Assembly (NCBI RefSeq): GCF_004664715.2
Contig: NC_051084.1
Span: 57,407,334 to 57,471,333 of the forward strand
Reading direction: 5' to 3'
Length of the DNA stretch: 64,000 nucleotides
Source of the DNA: Peromyscus leucopus
Lineage: Eukaryota; Chordata; Mammalia; Rodentia; Cricetidae
How positions within the stretch are numbered: the first letter of the stretch is position 1; the number at the start of each line of letters is the position of its first letter. This document shows positions 35,835 through 47,439 of the stretch, piece after piece. The notes below the pieces were generated by a model. That model had not been told where the DNA came from. It saw nothing but the letters and a program-made list of their open reading frames with translations, and searched no databases. The position numbers and the translations under genes are program-made.

Positions 35835-37015
35835 AACACTAATTACTTCTTATGTGACAATTTTTGAGAATACTTAAAATCTACTTTTAGGGGTTTTCAA
35901 AACAAAATATATCATTATTGAATATAGTCAACTTACTCTTCTTGTCTCACAGAAATGTTTGTCTCATTTGTCCAAACTCTTGCCTCCAGCTTCTGATAGC
36001 CACTACCCTGCTCTTTACTTCTATGTGAATTTTTTTATATTCCAAAATAATGAGGCAATGCACTGTTGTCTTTCTGGGCCTGGCTTATTTCATTTAGCAT
36101 AGTGTCCTACAAGTCTTTTCACAGGATTCATTATTTTTCAAGGCCAAGTAAGTGTCTCATTAAGTATGTGTTTCATAGTTGCTCTCTTCACTCATCCATT
36201 GGTTGACAGTACCTTAAGTTCATTTTGTGGTATTAAAGCATAGTACCAAGACTGTGTAATTTACAATAATTAAAATTTTATTGTTTCATGATACTCAGAG
36301 GTAGGAAGTCTAATTCAAGATACCAATCTCTCATATATCATCCCGTGTTAGATGCTAGATAATTAGGATAGCATGAGGGTAAATAAAAGTGAGGCCAGAC
36401 TCCCCTTACTCACATGATATAATGCTTGATCTATTCACTCTGCCCAGCTGGCCTAATTGCTTTCTACTAGTACCTACCTTCCAATGGTGTTGCACTGGGT
36501 GTTAGATTTCTAACACATACCTATGGAGGACACATTCAAAGAATGTAGATACTTATCTTGGCTCATGTAATAAAGCTGCCCTGTACCTGGGAGAGTAGCT
36601 GTCTCTGTCTCTTAGACATATAGACATCATATCCTTGAATATATGCCCTGTAGTAAGATTGCAGGATTATATGGGTGTTCTATTTTTAATTTCTCAAAGA
36701 GCCTCCATACAGCTTTCCATAACAGCTACACTAATTTACGTTCTCACCAACAGTGTCCAATGCCGCCCCCTCTTCTGCTTCAGCTCCAACATTTATCTTT
36801 CATCTCTGTGATAATAGCCATCCTAATAGGTGTGAGATAACAACCCATTGTGGTTTTAATTTACATTTCCTTGGTGATTTGGGAATGTTGAACATTTTTG
36901 GTTTCATATTCCTTTTGGGCTTTTGTTTGTCTTCTTTGGAGAAATGTCTGTTCAGGCCTTTTGCCTATTTTATAATTGGATTATTTGTTTTCCTACTGAT
37001 TAGGTGTTTGTGTTC
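35835..37015 (-). mobile_element. Ancient L1 (L1M-like) ORF2 region, split by another repeat
   Basis: The plus strand is the antisense of a L1 ORF2 C-terminal region. The left part (to about 36240) has CTGGCTTATTTCATTTAGCA and CATCCATTGGTTGACAGTAC. The right part (from about 36565) has GCAGGATTATATGGGTGTTC, CTCACCAACAGTGTCC, GATAATAGCCATCCTAATAG, CATTGTGGTTTTAATTTAC and CTTTGGAGAAATGTCTGTTC. The two parts are in the correct L1 order, with unrelated sequence at 36245-36560 between them. Divergence is high, consistent with a pre-rodent insertion. Confidence 0.85.
36245..36560. mobile_element. Old repeat nested in the ancient L1
   Basis: This segment interrupts the L1 and is not L1. Its right end, GTGTTGCACTGGGTGTTAGA followed by TTCTAACACATAC and GGAGGACACATTCAAAGAAT, resembles a widespread ancient mammalian repeat whose consensus ends in a similar 'ttgcattgggg...ggggacacattca' pattern. 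I cannot name the family with confidence. Confidence 0.5.
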
Positions 37016-40000
37016 CCTCGGAGAGCTTATAAACCAGATCAAGTAGCCCTCAGCAGAATGCGTTTATTTGTTCTATGTGGCATCTCTGGCATCTTCTCCC
37101 TTTCACTCTGTGTTGCTTTCTCTGCCATGCCTCCTCCAGATTATAGGAGACCACACATTTGTCAGCTTCTGTTGCTTTCTCCTTCTTCCTAGGCAGTAAC
37201 ATCAATGTGGTGCAGTGGTGGAAAGGGGATGATGAGGGGAGGTGGGGAGAAGTCAGAGCTTCTACTTTGTGATTCTGCTTCCATCTGGGCTTCCTCCACT
37301 GTGGATTTCCTAACTGGAAGCTCTCTGTGAGTCTATTTGGCATTGGATAGGCCCAGCTTCTGGGTTTGGGCTCTCTTGTCCCGACATGTGCAAGACCCTG
37401 GGTAAGAGAACATAAGGAAGTTCACACACATACATAAGCTCAATATGTAAAAACGCAAGACAAAAGCATAGTGTATTTTTTCTGTTTTGACAAATATCTT
37501 CAAAATGCTATATATTTTTAAAAACCAGTTGCTTGGGAATCCACAGAATAAACAACAGCTTTCTCTTACTCATTAGGCAAGGGGGTGGAATTCGGCTACT
37601 CACCCAACTATTCATCCTTCCATAACTTCACTGTCTAGGAATTGGAAAAATGAATGGGATATAATATTTCTTTGCCATGCCAGGGCTCTCAAGACATGCA
37701 CCTGACCTCTCTTTTAGCTTTCCCACCTGTAAACAGATACCTCCTCTTGGCCATCTCAAGGCTCTGTGGTTCTGGGTTGCTCTGAGGAGGGAGAAGGTAG
37801 GACTAGGGAAAGGCGTGTTCAGGATATGGTACTAGACTGTTTGAGCTGTTGCGGAAGGGGCGTGGTCTGAATGGTGATAGCAGAAGCTGTGTGGTTATGC
37901 TCTCCTGACCCAGTTTCTTACACAGGAAAGAAACATGGATGCCAGGAGCAAAGGGAGGGCTTCTAAAGTGCTGATCTGGTGCTCTGGTTTCAGAGTATCA
38001 CCAACTTTGAAGATCCGTGGTATGATGTGGTTGTATCTCTCTGATTTTGCTGGGCTCTTGGTTCTATCACTGCCCAGTACATGTCTTCAGCTTTTCACTG
38101 ACCTGTTCAACCAACCCCCTGTCTCAAATTCTGTTCTTGAAACAAGTAGAGACCTTTCTACCTCCCTGGCTGGCACTTCTCTGATTAATATAAATTGATT
38201 AAAGATATAAAATATAGATGGTAGTAATATTTTCTTGTCTGTTAGTTGGTTTCATCTAAGCCAAAAAGAAAAAGCTGCATTACAAAGTTAGACTCAGAGG
38301 AATAAAATGTTTTCTGACAATTTAAATCCTTCCCTAACACATGTGCATTTCAGAAGTCATTTTTCCAAAAGGCATTGTATATTTAGCTGGACCTAAATTT
38401 GCATATGGAGTTACAAGGTAAATAGGACAGATGGAGAAAATAGCAGTGGAATATTTCAGCATTCCAGGCAGAGGGGCAAGAAAGTGATAGTGATTCAACT
38501 AAATGCTGTGCCTTACCCAATATAGAGCCTTTGATGGCAAGCTGCAGCCTTTGGGTCCTCTACAATCCGCTCCGACACTTCCCACACTGGATCCCTTTCA
38601 CGTGTCATTCTACTAGGGCAGTGCTAGCTCTTAAAATAAATCTTACACATATGGTACTTATATAATGAAGACAAAACCTGTGCACAGAGGCTGGAAATAT
38701 TCGCATGTAGTCTCTGGATAATGCTTGAGGAGAGATCCTGCCTGGGTTACGCAACAATTCGATTCCTAGGTTACATTTGTTTGTTTGGTTTTTCCTAGAA
38801 GGCACGGGAATTTGATGTGCACCAGACTTTTGTTCCTTGCCATTTTCTCCTAAGAAACCAGATTTCGTGGTTTAGGGATCATGATTCCAGTAACAAAATC
38901 TTAAAACTCTACGGTTGATGACATAATGCGATATCACCCTTTCTAATTCATCTCTGGTAACACTGTTGCTAGGAGGAAGTCAAGGATCTGTTTGGCTTTG
39001 TTCTGCCACTTGGGTTTCTATGCTGCTAACTCTCCCACTGCGGCAAGTCTGCTCTGGCAGATGCAGCAGACGCTGCCGAGGGTTGGCAAGAGAAAGAAAG
39101 GGAAAGTACTCCATTGCCTGATGTTACTAAAATCTGCAGCCAATTTCCAATTATCCATGTCAGTAAATGCGAGGATCTTTTCTATCCAGACCTCATCTAT
39201 AAATTATAATGCAAGAAGAGAAACAAAACAGTGGCGTTTCATTTGACCGAATAGTTACTGTCTTTTCCCTGTATTTTTTTTTTTTTTTTCAGTTAAAGTT
39301 TCTAAGCTAGAAAAACAGAAGAAGCCTGATTAAGATCGGCACTGTGGCTCCTGGACCTAGACAGAGGAACTTAGCCATCATTTTTTAAGGAAAGGGTATC
39401 GGCTACCCCTCAGGATTTCTAAATTGAAATTACTATCAGGGTAATATAGCAAGAGCAGATAGGGAACCTGTTTCCTAACAGAGGGTGAGACCCTTGCAAT
39501 GGCGAGGAGAGCCCTCAGCTTCCTCCACAGGCTGGGCCAAAGATCCATCATTACTACAACGATGCCTAGAAGCTACCCAACTGAGGAAAAGGGGAGGGAG
39601 AGCCCCGGCAGGCATCACTGACAGCACCGCTGTATCCTGGGAACCGAAGCATCACACGCAAACACCAGGCAGGGAGCATTGTTTCTCTTGACTCTCACTC
39701 ATGAGCTATTAACAATACATAAAGATCCAACTCTCTTTTCAGAAGTGACTGGAACGTTCCTGATGCACTCAGAGAAGAAAAACCAGGAACCTGAAAACAA
39801 TTATGACTAACCACAGTGCAGCTGAGAGTTGGCACTTTTCTTTTATTGGCTTCCATAGTTCATTCTCATCTCAACGATGTTATCGCCATTATTCATTCTT
39901 CTCAGACAAGATTCGCATAAGTCTATGAATCAGTAAATCTTGCTAACATCTTGGGGGAAGTAGGAGAGATTATATCCATGCTGGTAAACTAGTAATACCA

Positions 40001-41384
40001 TGATTGCGTGTACAGAATGGTTTGCAGCCCTTTCCAGTTGGTCTGTATAGCTCTGGTATCTCTTCTGCTTTGATTGGCATTTAAGCAACTGTGATGTCAG
40101 CAACCCACATCAAACATGGAACCCTTTCTTATAAAATTCAGGTTAGCCAAATGATAGATATTCAAAGAGACATCGGGTTATTGTTAGCCGCTATCATAAG
40201 TAGTATTTCAGTGCAAATTTTTAGGGATCGAACAAACCCTGGTAGTTAATTCCACTGAATACTTCATGAGGATGGACACTTCCTAGTCTTGATTTATCAA
40301 AAACAAGACACTCTGCAGTGTCTATTACATCCTTTGTTACCCACTTATTTCATCTTCGCTTATTTGTCTCACTGATCTTCATCTCCCAAATGTCCATTTT
40401 GAGACATGGCAACATTTTTCACATGTTAATATGAATTTATTCTTCCCTTGGAAATAATTAGAACCCTCCACATGTCAAAAATTATGGGATAGAGTGCTGT
40501 TCAGCTTAAGTCCTGTTCCAGCACATGAGGCGATAAAAACACATTATCTGAAAATTGCTCCATGTAAAGTAGATATTTGTGTTCTCACTTGAATTCTTCA
40601 GAAACAGATGGCCACTTTCTTAGTAATAAAAATAATTCTCCTCACTTTGAAGACTTTTATTGGAAAATATATTCACTTGAATTGTGTCAGATTATCATCA
40701 TACCATTCCTGTGGGTGAGATAGAGATCATAGTACAGGATTTTATGGAGTCTTCAGCAGGAAAGTCCAAAGCAACCTTTCTATTTGTCATCACCTTCAAA
40801 ACACCACCCTACCCCGGATCCTTAGAGTTCACAATAGGATGAAGATTGATTCATTTCTTGGCATTGTTCTATGTGAAAATTTATTGCTGCTGCTTTTTAT
40901 CAAACATATTAAAGCGAATGTGTCAACAAGGTAAAAAATCAAAGCTGACATTGTAACCATATTTTCTTGCCATGTGTGGGTAGACTTTCATCTTTCTCAC
41001 ATATTCACTCAGTGGTAAATGTGGCATGCTTGATGTAGGACAGTATTAACAGTGGAACTGTGGGCTTTTGTGAGCAACTAACTGTAGATCCTAGAAGCTC
41101 TGTCAGTCAGTATGGTAAGAGTGAAAGCCCTGAGGTTTAGGTCTCACAGAGATAGTTTACTAATACATAAAGCCAATTATATATATCATGCATAAGCTAT
41201 ATATATTTTATATATCATATTTAAGATATATATATGACACAATGCAGTAATATATATGTGTATATGTATACATGTATGTATGTATAAGCTCAGTAAGGGC
41301 TAAGTACATAAAAAAGTGAGAAGAAAATTGTTTCTAAAAGGTGACTTGAACCATACAATTTGAACCAAGAAGGCCATCAGTTGA
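37016..41384. other. Unique non-coding DNA
   Basis: About 4.4 kb without recognisable interspersed repeats. It has T runs at 39276-39290 and an AT-rich segment at 41170-41285. Open frames of up to about 97 residues occur but none has a recognisable domain. Confidence 0.45.
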
Positions 41385-41790
41385 TATGTTATTTGATTTT
41401 TTGTTGCTGTGACAGAATATCTTATTAAACAATTTAATAGGAAGTATTTATTTTTCCTTGGGGTTTTCGAAGTATGAGTTCCTGGTGAATTGACTCCATT
41501 GCTTTGACCTGAGGCAAGCAAGAACATCTTGGTAGAAAGGCCATGATGGACCAAAGCTACTGGTAGCAGGGTAGTCAGGAAGCAGAAGAGAAAAGCAGAA
41601 AACACATTCTCAAGACGATCCCCAGGGACCTATTCCCTTCCAATATGGATTACCTCAAGTAACCTACTCCTTCTATTATGTATTACATTTTAGCTTCCAC
41701 CACCTTCCAATAATGCTATGAAATTATGATTTTGTCAGTGGATTAACCCACTAATGACATCAGAATCTTGCTGATTCAATCATTTCCCAC
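41385..41790 (+). repeat. Dispersed rodent repeat (unnamed), copy 1
   Basis: The start TTGTTGCTGTGACAGAATAT, the TTTATTT region, GGCCATGATGGACC and GTAGTCAGGAAGCAGAAGAG resemble a common rodent repeat with a 'gttgctgtgataaaac...' start and a 'catcatgg...ggaagcag' middle. A second, better preserved copy lies at 45545-45860. I do not assign a family. Confidence 0.5.
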
Positions 41791-41848
41791 AGCCCCATGT
41801 ATGGTAACCAAGCATTTATTTAGCACATGAGCTTTTTGGGACATTTCG

Positions 41849-41903
41849 TGGTTTGTTTGTTTGTTTGTTTGTTTGTTTGTTGTTTTTTAAGTCAATCTAT
41901 TTG

Positions 41904-41953
<50 letters not shown>

Positions 41954-41955
41954 AT
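41849..41955. repeat. (GTTT)n and (CTAT)n microsatellites
   Basis: About eight GTTT units, a T-rich link, then about 13 CTAT units. They sit at the 3'-tail side of the minus-strand L1 fragment that follows, so they probably grew from its poly-A tail. Confidence 0.95.
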
Positions 41956-42078
41956 CTGTTTTTTCCTAGTCACAGTTTCCCTTTCCTCCTCTCCTCCCAG
42001 CACCTCTCCCCAACCCCATCCCTCTATTCCTATCCCCCAATCCACGCCTCTCCTTTCCTTTAGGAAAGGGCAGGTCTC
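41956..42078 (-). mobile_element. L1 3'UTR, part 1 of 2
   Basis: The plus strand has the C/T-rich antisense of a rodent L1 3'UTR with CCCCCAATCCACGCCTCTCC and TTTAGGAAAGGGCAGGTCTC. It is cut at 42078 by the LTR insertion and resumes at 42396. Confidence 0.85.
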
Positions 42079-42395
42079 TATGGGAGCCCATATCTGAGCT
42101 TGCTTTACACAGCAGGGCTGCATTAGGGGGATGGCTTGACCATGTGTGTGGTTACCAGGTGTTTGGGATGGTCTGCACTTGGCTGTACTACAGGGAGGTC
42201 TTTTGCTCCACCCCTTTGCATTTCTTTAAAAGCCCTTTAGAAGAGACAGAAGGGGCTGGTGGGTTTTGACCCAGGCCCTCCTGAGGCTATCCTGTGTTTC
42301 TGTCTGTCTCTGTCCTCTATATTTCTATCTAAATCTCCTAGCCCTCTCCCTCAAGAGTCTATGAGGCAAATAAATGTAGGAACTGGTCTCCCACA
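42079..42395 (+). mobile_element. Solo ERV LTR nested in L1
   Basis: A 317-bp insert that splits the L1 3'UTR exactly. Its ends are TATGGGAG and TCTCCCACA, near-perfect inverted repeats of LTR type (TG..CA with one change). The six target bases GGTCTC occur at 42073-42078 and 42396-42401. A TATA-like TTTAAAAG is at about 42225 and an AATAAA at 42369-42374, suggesting plus-strand orientation. It shares CAGCAGGGCTGCAT, GTGGTTACCAGGTGT and AGGCCCTCC next to GCTATCCTGTGTTTCT with the solo LTR at 58207-58510. No internal region. The 6-bp duplication fits an ERVK-type element. Confidence 0.9.
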
Positions 42396-42515
42396 GGTCT
42401 CCCATGAGTATCAACAATATATGGCATATCAAGTTGCAGTAATACTAAGCACTTCCCTCTTTATTATGGCTGGATGAGGTGACCCAGTATGAGGAATAGG
42501 GTTCTTTTGGGGTCA
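42396..42515 (-). mobile_element. L1 3'UTR, part 2 of 2
   Basis: It continues the L1 sequence broken at 42078: CATGAGTATCAACAATATAT, GGCATATCAAGTTGCAGTAA, TAAGCACTTCCCT and GGCTGGATGAGGTGACCCAG. The end is approximate. Confidence 0.85.
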
Positions 42516-43934
42516 TTTTATAATTGAGCTGTAACTATTGGTAATTTGGAGCTTTTTTGGAATGAAAGAAGTAGTCAAATAAATCAATAATGAAGTATGC
42601 CTATCCTTTAACTCAAAATAGAAAATTAAGTTTTGTTTGTTATGTTTATTTTTAAACAAGAAAATTACATTCAAAATAGCTGCCTCTCAAATGACATTAT
42701 TCTGTGTACCATTTCTGCCATTATTTTGTCTCCTACTATAGCAACAGTTGAAAGAACTTGGTCTTATAAGGAGAGAGCTCATAGGTTGAATTCCTATTCT
42801 ACCACCTACTGAGTATCTTTACTTTATGCTTGTCCTCTGGGAGAACTTGTTCTCATACTATTCGGGAATTACTGTGGGAGTCATTACACCCTTGTTAAAA
42901 ACAACAAGGAAGACTTCTCCTTTCAGCAGGGGGAGAGGGAAAGAGAGACTATTGCAGTAGAAGTGGGAGGCTGAACACAACTGTTCTGAAGCAAAAGACT
43001 CAAGGATTTTTTGAAGGCTGGAGAGAGATAATGGAATACTTGCAGAGGACAGAGGTCAGCATGAGTGGCCATCTGTATTTGCTAATTATGAGACTGCAAC
43101 CCTCTGAAGAGACTTAGAGCTATGGCACCAGATTGTTAAATGTCTTTCAAAGTGAAAGAAGACTAAATACTCTGGTCACCCTTCTCTCTTGCTCTGTCCT
43201 CTGGTACATAGGGCATCTCTTCAGCTGACCATACATTGACCAGTCTCTTCGGATCCCATCTCTAATTGCACTTTCTTCATTTACCTCCTTTTTTTTCTAT
43301 ATTTTAATCTATCTTCTGGATACATTGGCAGACATTGTTTGAAATTTCACATGAGACTGGCCTGTCTCTAAAGAACCTTCTGTGTCAGAAGGGGCTGGGA
43401 AAAGTGGCTTTTATGACCTAAGAGTCTGAGGTGTTGTGTAGACATAAAATAGAACTGACATTAGCTCAATAGCAGTCCTGTTGTGTGAATCATGGCTCAC
43501 CCTGAAAGATGTTCCCATTGACCTGAGAGTGCTTTCTAGGATGCAATGCTTCCACTCAGTTGATTGTCCCCTGACTCTAAAGTGGACACACCTTCCGCTA
43601 TCTACACTCAGCCTTGTGTTTTCCTTCCTTTAGCCATCTCATCTCAGCAACAGCATCAACCAAACCAAACATTTAAAGAAAGTGAGATTATAAATTACTT
43701 CCTAATTTCTAAGTAAAACGTTTTCACAGGTCATTGTTTGTTGTGGGAAAGTAAGAGAACATAAACCTTTGGCTCTGGATGTAAATTTACCCCTGAAAGT
43801 CAGTAATTAATTAGGCAAAAGTCTGTTAACTTTCTATAACTTTTGAATAAAATATATGTTGTATGTACATGAGCAGATAAAGTGCCAGGATCTGGAAACT
43901 TAAAGACTGATAGAAAAAAAATACTTTTAAAAGT
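42516..43934. other. Mostly unique non-coding DNA
   Basis: No gene seen. The stretch 42750-42890 (ATTCCTATTCTACCACC, then ATGCTTGTCCTCTGGGAGAA) may be a decayed MIR on the plus strand, but the match is weak. Confidence 0.4.
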
Positions 43935-44105
43935 TTTGTTTTTGTCTTTGGTTTTTGGTTTTTCAAGACAGGGTTTCTCTGAGTAACAGTTCTGGCTGTG
44001 CTGGAACCTGTTTTGTAGACCAGGCTGTCCTCAAGCTCATAGAGATCTGCCCGCCTCTGCCTCCTGATTGCTGGAATTAAAGATGTTCGCCACCACCACC
44101 TGGCC
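43935..44105 (-). repeat. B1 SINE
   Basis: The plus strand is antisense B1: GTTTTTCAAGACAGGGTTTC, TTCTGGCTGTGCTGGAACC, GTAGACCAGGCTGTCCTCAA, CCGCCTCTGCCTCCTG and GCTGGAATTAAAGATGTTCG. Confidence 0.95.
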
Positions 44106-45544
44106 CTTTAAAGCTGCTTTTAAATCCTGTAGAATGGATTTCTTAGACTCTTTTCCTATAGTAACAGTACAGTAAAAATAGAACTACTGTATGTAAGTAG
44201 GTGTCACAGATGCTGCAACTCTATTCTCTCTGTTTTAGTTACATTGATTTGGAATCCCAGCTACATTAGTCATAAGTAGCAATCAGCTCAGTTTCCTTGG
44301 TACTAGCTTTTTCAATCTTTTGCATGTCAAAGGTCAATGTCCAATTGTTTCTTCTGCTGCTTTGTTTGGCCATATTGGATGCAGTAATTAACAGTAGAAA
44401 GCTTGGAAATGAATTCCCAGTTCCCATTTTGACTTGTAATATCCGATATTTCTGTATTATTTCCATTGTATATGTACCTAGATTAAGGGAATTTATTCCT
44501 ATAAACTTTATGTTTTGAAAGTATATGCTCGTGTTCCTGTTTCCTAAAATGTTTTCCAAGTGGAAAGTTCTATCTAATTTCATGTATGGTCTTCGTGTGT
44601 GTTATGGAAAATGTGTGCATCTATAGTGTTCAAACATTTAAGGTGAGGTATACAGTTATATTTATTAGAACACAGATTGACTAGACCCTTGGGTCTGTGA
44701 CTGTTATATATTGTTATGAAGTAACTCACTGTATCTGAGACCCATTTTTTTCATCATCATATGATAATTAAAAAATGACAGTACTTCCTAGAAGAATTAT
44801 TGCAGAGGCTCCAAGTGATGCAGATAAAACTCTTAGCACAGTGTTTGGCATGTAGTCCTCACTCTAAACTAAACAACAACTCAAAGAAGATGACTATTGA
44901 AATAGAAATTTCCTAATTCTACATATACTTGATCACAAAACAAAGGAACATCATTTAAAACTCCCTTTTCCAACTAACAGGGTGTTCAAATTGTGACAGT
45001 ACCATGAAGATTATTTTAGTAATTAATATTACTTTGACAAAATTCTCTTTTCCAATTGCTAGCTGACAGAACAAGGTATTTTCTTGTTAGGGAATTTTGA
45101 GATCCTGTCTCATTTATTGGAAGTTAGCTGAACTTGTGCTTTAATGAGCATGCTCTTGAAGAAGTGTAGGTACTTTTTCTAGGACCAAGACAAGATTTAT
45201 ACTTTTGGTATATGTAGTCCTTCACAGTTGCTCTGGGATCAGTTAATTTGTGTGTGCCACATCACAAAAGAAAGATATGGATTCTTTGTAAACAAATTAA
45301 AAGATGCTCAGCATTCCTAATAATTAGGAAAGCATATATTAATACATAAAGGAGGCAAGGATACCCACCCACTGAATGTCTGAGATTAGTGGAACTGCCC
45401 ACATCCTGTATTGTTCAAGATGTGAAGCCACTGAAATACACAGATGATAGGATTCTAAAATGTTGCTATAGTCAATTGGGAAAACTGTCAGTTTCTTGAA
45501 AACTTATGCATGTACTGACCATGGAACCTAGCTGGATTAAGGAC

Positions 45545-45860
45545 GTTTCTCCTGGCTGTGACCTAATACCTGATAAAGGTGACTTGAGAAAGGAAAGGCT
45601 TAGTGTGGGTCACAATTTGAGGGCATGGTTCATCATTGTGGGGAAATCACTGTGACCAGAGTGTGAGGTGGCTGGTAACATGGAGTCCGCAGTCAGGAAG
45701 CAGACAGATGAATGCTACTGCCCAGCTCACTTAAGCCTTCTTAGTCAGTTTTGGACGCCAGACTCTGAGATGATGTTTCCCATATTCATGATGATTCTTT
45801 CCTCCTTGGGAACACGTTTCTGGAAACGCCCTCACAGATACATTTCTGTGGTCATTCTAA
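45545..45860 (+). repeat. Dispersed rodent repeat (unnamed), copy 2
   Basis: GGCTGTGACCTAATACCTGA, GAAAGGAAAGGCTTAGTG, GGCATGGTTCATCATTGTGG and CCGCAGTCAGGAAGCAGACA share motif order with copy 1 at 41385-41790. Family not assigned. Confidence 0.55.
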
Positions 45861-45953
45861 AGCTATAGACTAGTCATTCCAGTAACTTTACTCCCAAATG
45901 TGTAGCCAAGAGAAATAAAAGCTTGCGTTCACACAAAACTTATATACAAATAC

Positions 45954-46016
45954 TTTATCTTTTATTCCATATAGTGACACATTACATCAGTGTCACTATA
46001 TGGAATAAAAGATAAA
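45954..46016. repeat. Perfect 27-bp inverted repeat
   Basis: The left arm 45954-45980 (starts TTTATC, ends AGTGACAC) and right arm 45990-46016 (starts GTGTCACT, ends GATAAA) are perfect reverse complements over 27 bp. A 9-base loop, ATTACATCA, lies between them. Complementarity stops abruptly at both outer ends. No known element is recognisable around it. Confidence 0.95.
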
Positions 46017-46984
46017 ACCTTTCTCTTGGTGCAGTTTAACCAAGATTGATCCCAAATTGGAATGTTCCACTTTTCTCTCTGCCTTCCATCTGTCTGCAGT
46101 TTGTAGTCTGTGGTCTGTCTGCGCTGCCAGTCTGTTGTGTGTGTCCGATCTGTCGGTCTTTGAGACTGTCTGTTGTGCCTGTCCCTAACGAAAGGCTTTG
46201 TTGAACAGTGATGGAAATGACTTATAGGAAAGGAACAAGGAATTCACCACAAAAAAACTTAACAGGATTTTACACGGGAAGAAGTTACTTTACTGACCCA
46301 ACTGACCCAGAACAGCACTCAACATTCTACATGCTGCTTCCAAATTTATGGGATATTTATGTTTTTGAGGTTGCTTTTAACATGTTGGCTGCTTTTAGCA
46401 GATGATCACTACAATACACAACACATTCTGGGACAGGCACATGGAAGAGTATATAATTTATTATTAAAGCTATTCACTTACCTTGAGGTTGTAAAAACCG
46501 ATTACATGGGACATCCAGGATATAGTCCAGCTGCTTGCACTGTTTTCTTTATTGTAGGTTAAACTTAAACAGGCTGAGTACATAGTAGGGCAGCAGGTAA
46601 ATGTATAGTCTTTAATAATCTCAAGATACATTATTAACTTGGCTGCAAGGTCCGGTAAAAGTTTAGTTTTGAACTTTAAAAACAAGAGATATTTTCAGGA
46701 AATACAGGAACCTCACAACAGCCCATAACATCCACTTTCATAATGTCTCAAAACTGGACATAGTTCATCAAAAGATGAGTGTGTATGTTATATTTATATG
46801 ATTTGTACTATACAGAGAAGAAAATGGAAATATTGAAGCTTGTTATAAGCAATGAGAAAAAATGCAAAAAAAAAAAAAAAAGCCTAAAGAAAATGGCTAC
46901 CTACTACACAGCTTTGTTTCTATAAGGTGTCTAAAAGAGGTAAATGTATAAAGCAAACAGACTAGTGATTGTCTGAAGCAAGGC
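46017..46984. other. Non-coding DNA upstream of the mys-related 3' end
   Basis: No gene recognised. An A run lies at about 46865-46881. Part may be more internal sequence of the mys-related element that follows, but I could match only from about 46985 onward. Confidence 0.4.
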
Positions 46985-47094
46985 TAACATTAGATAGTGT
47001 TACTATAATTCCTACTTGATAACTATTTTGTTATATGTAATTTTACGATGTTAAAGTCAAAACCATTCTTTTTGATTAGACAGAAAGGAGGAAA
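46985..47094 (+). mobile_element. mys-related internal 3' end with polypurine tract
   Basis: The plus strand parallels the minus-strand 3' internal end of the element at 52183-55042. Shared blocks include TACTATAATTC, TTTTGTTATATGTAATTTTA and ATGTTAAAGT(C/T)AAAACC. It ends in a purine-rich tract, GACAGAAAGGAGGAAA (47079-47094), directly before the LTR, as expected of a polypurine tract that primes plus-strand DNA synthesis. Confidence 0.75.
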
Positions 47095-47439
47095 TGCAGT
47101 GGGACGGTCCTTCTGTACACTGTTAATATGTGTTGCTCTCATTGGTTAATAAAAAGTGGACAGGCAGGAGGTTAGGCAGAAAAGCCAAACTGAGAATGCC
47201 GGGAAGGAGAAGGGTGGAGTTAGGAGTTGCCAACCAGATGCAGAGGAAGCAAGATGAGAATGTTGTACTGGGAAAAGGTACCAAGCCACATGGCTAAACG
47301 TAGATAAGAATTATGGGTTAATGTAAGTGTATGAGCTAGTTAGTAATAAGCCTGAGCTACTGGCCGAGCACTTATAAGTAATATTAAGCGGCTGCTGGGT
47401 ATTTGGGAGTTGCTAGAGAGACAGAAACTTCTGCCTGCA
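47095..47439 (+). mobile_element. mys-related ERV 3' LTR
   Basis: A 345-bp LTR, TGCAGTGGG to CTGCCTGCA. It shares with the minus-strand mys-like LTRs a GGCAGGAGGT block, the A(A/C)G(C)CA(C)(A/G)TGGC motif, TTATGGGTTAAT or its variant, and AGTAATAAGCCTG-like sequence. No 5' partner is found upstream, so this is the 3' end of a truncated element. The four bases TGGC after a TA spacer at 47442-47445 resemble the start of a lysine primer-binding site but are too few to mean much. Confidence 0.8.
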
